Part shown: piece after piece, positions 4,072 through 5,771 of the stretch
How the letters are laid out: each line of letters opens with the position of its first letter
How positions within the stretch are numbered: the first letter of the stretch is position 1
NCBI GenBank assembly: GCA_900768535.1
Contig: CAAGDE010000185.1
Span: 1-5,771 of the forward strand
Length of the DNA: 5,771 bases
From: Clostridia bacterium
GTDB taxonomy: Bacteria > Bacillota > Clostridia > Oscillospirales > CAG-272
Reading direction: 5' to 3'
The notes under the pieces: model-generated
Told to the model about the DNA's origin: nothing
Seen by the model: only the letters and a program-made list of their open reading frames with translations
Databases searched by the model: none
Program-made: the position numbers and the translations under genes

Positions 4072-5505
4072 TCAGAATTGGAAATAAAGGAACGGATTGT
4101 AGGTGTTCCCGACCAGCGACAGGAACGAGAAGAAAAGCAGCAGCACCGGCGACGCCACCGAAACCGCGCCGACCAATCCCTGCCAGGCGGGGGTGAGCAT
4201 TGCCGCCTCCCTTGCTTTCTTCATCAAAAACGGCAGAACCGGCGTGCAGGCGGCGATTGCCACGGCAAGGAAGAACAGATTGTTCAGGAGCATCAGCCGG
4301 GCGTTGAGATCCCAGAAGCCGTTGCGGAAGAAAAGATCCGCAATCGCGCTGCCGAGCATGGAAAGGTCCTCAAAATAGAAGAGCATCCACCCGAACCACA
4401 CCGCCGCCAGCACGCCGCACCGCCGCAGGATCCGCCGCCACAGGGGAAGCTCCCGGTACGGGGTATGCGGCAAAAGCAGCTTCTCTCCGGCAAGCAGGAG
4501 GAAATAGTACAGCCCCCACAGCACGTAATTCCAGGACGCGCCGTGCCACAGTCCCGTCAGGAGCCAGACGATGAACAGATTGCGCATCTGCCGCCGGATG
4601 CCGTGCCGGTTTCCGCCCAGCGGAATGTAGACGTAATCGCGGAAGAACGTGGACAGCGAAATATGCCACCGCCGCCAGAAATCGGTCACCGATTCCGCGC
4701 AATAGGGGTAGTTGAAGTTTTCGCAGTAATGCAGTCCGCACATCAGTCCCATGCCGATTGCCATATCCGAGTATGCCGAGAAGTCCAGGTAGATCTGGAG
4801 CATATAGAAGACCGTCCCGAGAAAGACCGTCCCGCTGGATGCCCCCGCCAGCGATTCCGCCGAGAGCGCCGCCGTTGCCAGCGAGCCGCAGTAGTTCGCT
4901 AAGATTGCCTTTTTCGCCAGCCCCAGGGAAAAGCGCGTGATGCCCGCCGAAATATCCGACAGCCGGACGCGCCGGTCCTGCAATTCCGCGCAGACGTCGC
5001 TGTAGCGCACGATGGGACCTGCCACGCACTGATGGAACAGCGCGGCATACAGCAGCAGCGTCAGATAATTCCTCTGCGGCTCGGTCTCCCCGCGGTACAC
5101 GTCCACCGCATAGGAAAGCAGCTGGAACGTGTAAAAGGAGATGCCGATGGGCAGGATGATCTTCGGCAGAACCGCGTCAAACCGGAAAACCGACTGCAGG
5201 GTGGACGCAAGGAAGCCCGAATACTTGAAAAAGCCGAAAATCAGCACGCAGGCGGCAACCGTCATAAACAGGATCATCCTGCGGTAAAACGGCACCCGGA
5301 CGCTCCCCAGCATCCGCCCTGCAAGCCAGCAGATAAAGGTCATGGCGCAGAGCAGAATCAGCAGAACCGGACCGCTCCAGGCATAAAAGATCAGCGAAAA
5401 AACCAGCAGAACCGCGTTCTGCCCCCGCACGGTCTTCCGTGTATACACCAGCGCCATGCAGAGAATGAAAAAGAAAAACAGAAAAAATAATTCGGAAAAT
5501 ACCAT
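4072..5505 (-). CDS. algI: AlgI-type MBOAT O-acyltransferase
   Basis: This polytopic membrane protein has 477 residues, the usual length for bacterial MBOAT O-acyltransferases such as AlgI, PatA and DltB. It starts MVFSELFFLFFFF, the typical first membrane segment, and ends N-P-F-L-Y-F-Q-F, also typical. The core is conserved: LPIGISFYTFQLLSYAVDVY (118-137), the Y-L-D-F-S-A-Y-S-D-M-A-I-G-M-G block (239-253), and N-F-N-Y-P-Y followed by F-W-R-R-W-H-I-S-L-S (H281). The G-L-W-H-G-A-S-W-N motif carries the invariant histidine H321. Such proteins move an acyl group, usually acetyl, across the membrane for addition to exported polymers. Which polymer is modified here is not visible. D-alanylation (DltB) is less likely because no dltA, dltC or dltD homologue is adjacent and the next gene is DHHW-type. 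The ribosome-binding site is a modest AAAGG eight bases before the ATG. The symbol is by family, not proven orthology. Confidence 0.92.
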   Translation of the reverse strand: MVFSELFFLFFFFILCMALVYTRKTVRGQNAVLLVFSLIFYAWSGPVLLILLCAMTFICWLAGRMLGSVRVPFYRRMILFMTVAACVLIFGFFKYSGFLASTLQSVFRFDAVLPKIILPIGISFYTFQLLSYAVDVYRGETEPQRNYLTLLLYAALFHQCVAGPIVRYSDVCAELQDRRVRLSDISAGITRFSLGLAKKAILANYCGSLATAALSAESLAGASSGTVFLGTVFYMLQIYLDFSAYSDMAIGMGLMCGLHYCENFNYPYCAESVTDFWRRWHISLSTFFRDYVYIPLGGNRHGIRRQMRNLFIVWLLTGLWHGASWNYVLWGLYYFLLLAGEKLLLPHTPYRELPLWRRILRRCGVLAAVWFGWMLFYFEDLSMLGSAIADLFFRNGFWDLNARLMLLNNLFFLAVAIAACTPVLPFLMKKAREAAMLTPAWQGLVGAVSVASPVLLLFFSFLSLVGNTYNPFLYFQF

Positions 5506-5598
5506 ATGTTCAACCTTTATGTTAGGATCTTGGAGGAGTTAGCGTGTTCTTTTCCTTCGGACACAGAACAAAGAGCGGATAGGGCAAGAGGACGTGCG

Positions 5599-5653
5599 AA
5601 TTGATCCCCCCTCATCAGTCGATGACGCGCCAGCTTCCCCCCGAGGGGAAGCC
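5599..5653. repeat. dispersed GC-rich intergenic repeat, copy 1
   Basis: This copy runs from AATTGATCCCCCC through CTCATCAGTC to the arm pair GCTTCCCC/GGGGAAGC (5633-5640 and 5645-5652), an eight-pair stem with a four-base loop. On the plus strand TTTT follows soon after, so it might weakly terminate antisense transcription. It matches copy 2 at 48 of the 51 bases visible. Elements of this look (CCCTCATCAGTC...GAGGGGAAGCC) are, from memory, common between genes in gut clostridia. It lies about 95 bases upstream of algI. Confidence 0.8.
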
Positions 5654-5681
5654 TTTTACGTTGTTCCAACGGTGAAATGTT

Positions 5682-5687
5682 TTTATA
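5682..5687 (-). promoter_or_regulatory. weak candidate -10 box upstream of algI
   Basis: On the minus strand TATAAA occurs in an AT-rich patch between the two repeat copies. No good -35 box lies 17 bases upstream. If used, the leader would run about 170 bases through repeat copy 1 to algI. The 5506-5598 gap itself shows no convincing promoter. Confidence 0.2.
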
Positions 5688-5720
5688 TCGACTTTTTTCG
5701 AGAACACGGAAGGCGGTACA

Positions 5721-5771
5721 AATTCATCCCCCCTCATCAGTCGCTGACGCGACAGCTTCCCCCCGAGGGGA
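5721..5771. repeat. dispersed GC-rich intergenic repeat, copy 2, cut by window end
   Basis: This copy is in direct orientation, 122 bases from copy 1, and is truncated in its last arm by the window edge. It contains a perfect inner hairpin, GTCGC and GCGAC around TGAC (5740-5753). Copy 1 lacks this hairpin because two bases differ there. The 67-base spacer between copies is AT-richer and holds a small CGTTG-TTC-CAACG hairpin. Confidence 0.8.

Noticed and set aside
3727..4902. Plus-strand frame of 391 codons opposite the DHHW and algI genes
   Set aside because: It spans two well-supported minus-strand genes and is dominated by Gln, Arg, Pro and His, typical of antisense GC-rich frames.
4370..5029. 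Minus-strand frame of 219 codons inside algI
   Set aside because: It is an out-of-frame shadow; the MBOAT motifs are all in the other minus frame.
5633..5657. Functional plus-strand terminator
   Set aside because: The stem and TTTT fit loosely, but no plus-strand gene precedes it; it is better explained as part of the repeat.
5599..5771. CRISPR array
   Set aside because: There are only two repeats of more than 50 bases with a 67-base AT-rich spacer and no cas genes. The repeat type is an intergenic element.
1..5771. tRNA, rRNA, integrase or transposase genes that would mark a mobile element
   Set aside because: I looked for these on both strands and saw none, so the island cannot be assigned to a named element type.

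Overview
The window looks like chromosomal DNA of a gut-type clostridial Firmicute (Oscillospiraceae/Ruminococcaceae-like). The evidence is a Mini-ribonuclease III gene, a DUF1836 regulator, an AlgI/DHHW acetylation pair, and a dispersed GC-rich repeat of a kind I associate with that group. This placement rests on gene content and style, not on a marker gene. Every protein gene I can support is on the minus strand.

Layout from left to right: positions 1 to about 1250 are AT-rich (by eye, roughly one third G+C). They hold the 5' end of an unrecognised gene with a strong promoter, a truncated treble-clef/zinc-ribbon (DUF4379-type) remnant, and an intact ASCH-domain gene with its own terminator. 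This stretch reads as acquired or scrambled accessory DNA. At about 1250 the base composition changes sharply to GC-rich DNA (by eye, near 60% G+C) that continues to the right end.

The GC-rich part carries two transcription units. The first is DUF1836 regulator then mrnC (Mini-III, 23S rRNA maturation). The two genes overlap by 20 bases and are led by a textbook promoter and a leader of about 145 bases. The second is algI (MBOAT O-acyltransferase) then a DHHW-family membrane-anchored protein. These two genes are 12 bases apart and end at a strong bidirectional terminator. Together the pair probably acetylates a cell-surface or exported polysaccharide: the MBOAT protein passes acetyl groups across the membrane, and the AlgJ/AlgX-like partner transfers them outside.

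Upstream of algI, at the right edge, are two direct copies of a dispersed repeat of about 51 to 55 bases with hairpin potential. The second copy is cut by the window end.

I do not see a convincing novel defence or mobile system. The points most worth checking are the composition boundary with the broken gene in the island, the promoter-embedded repeats of the left-edge gene, the DUF1836 leader and its coupling to mrnC, and the paired hairpin repeats before algI.
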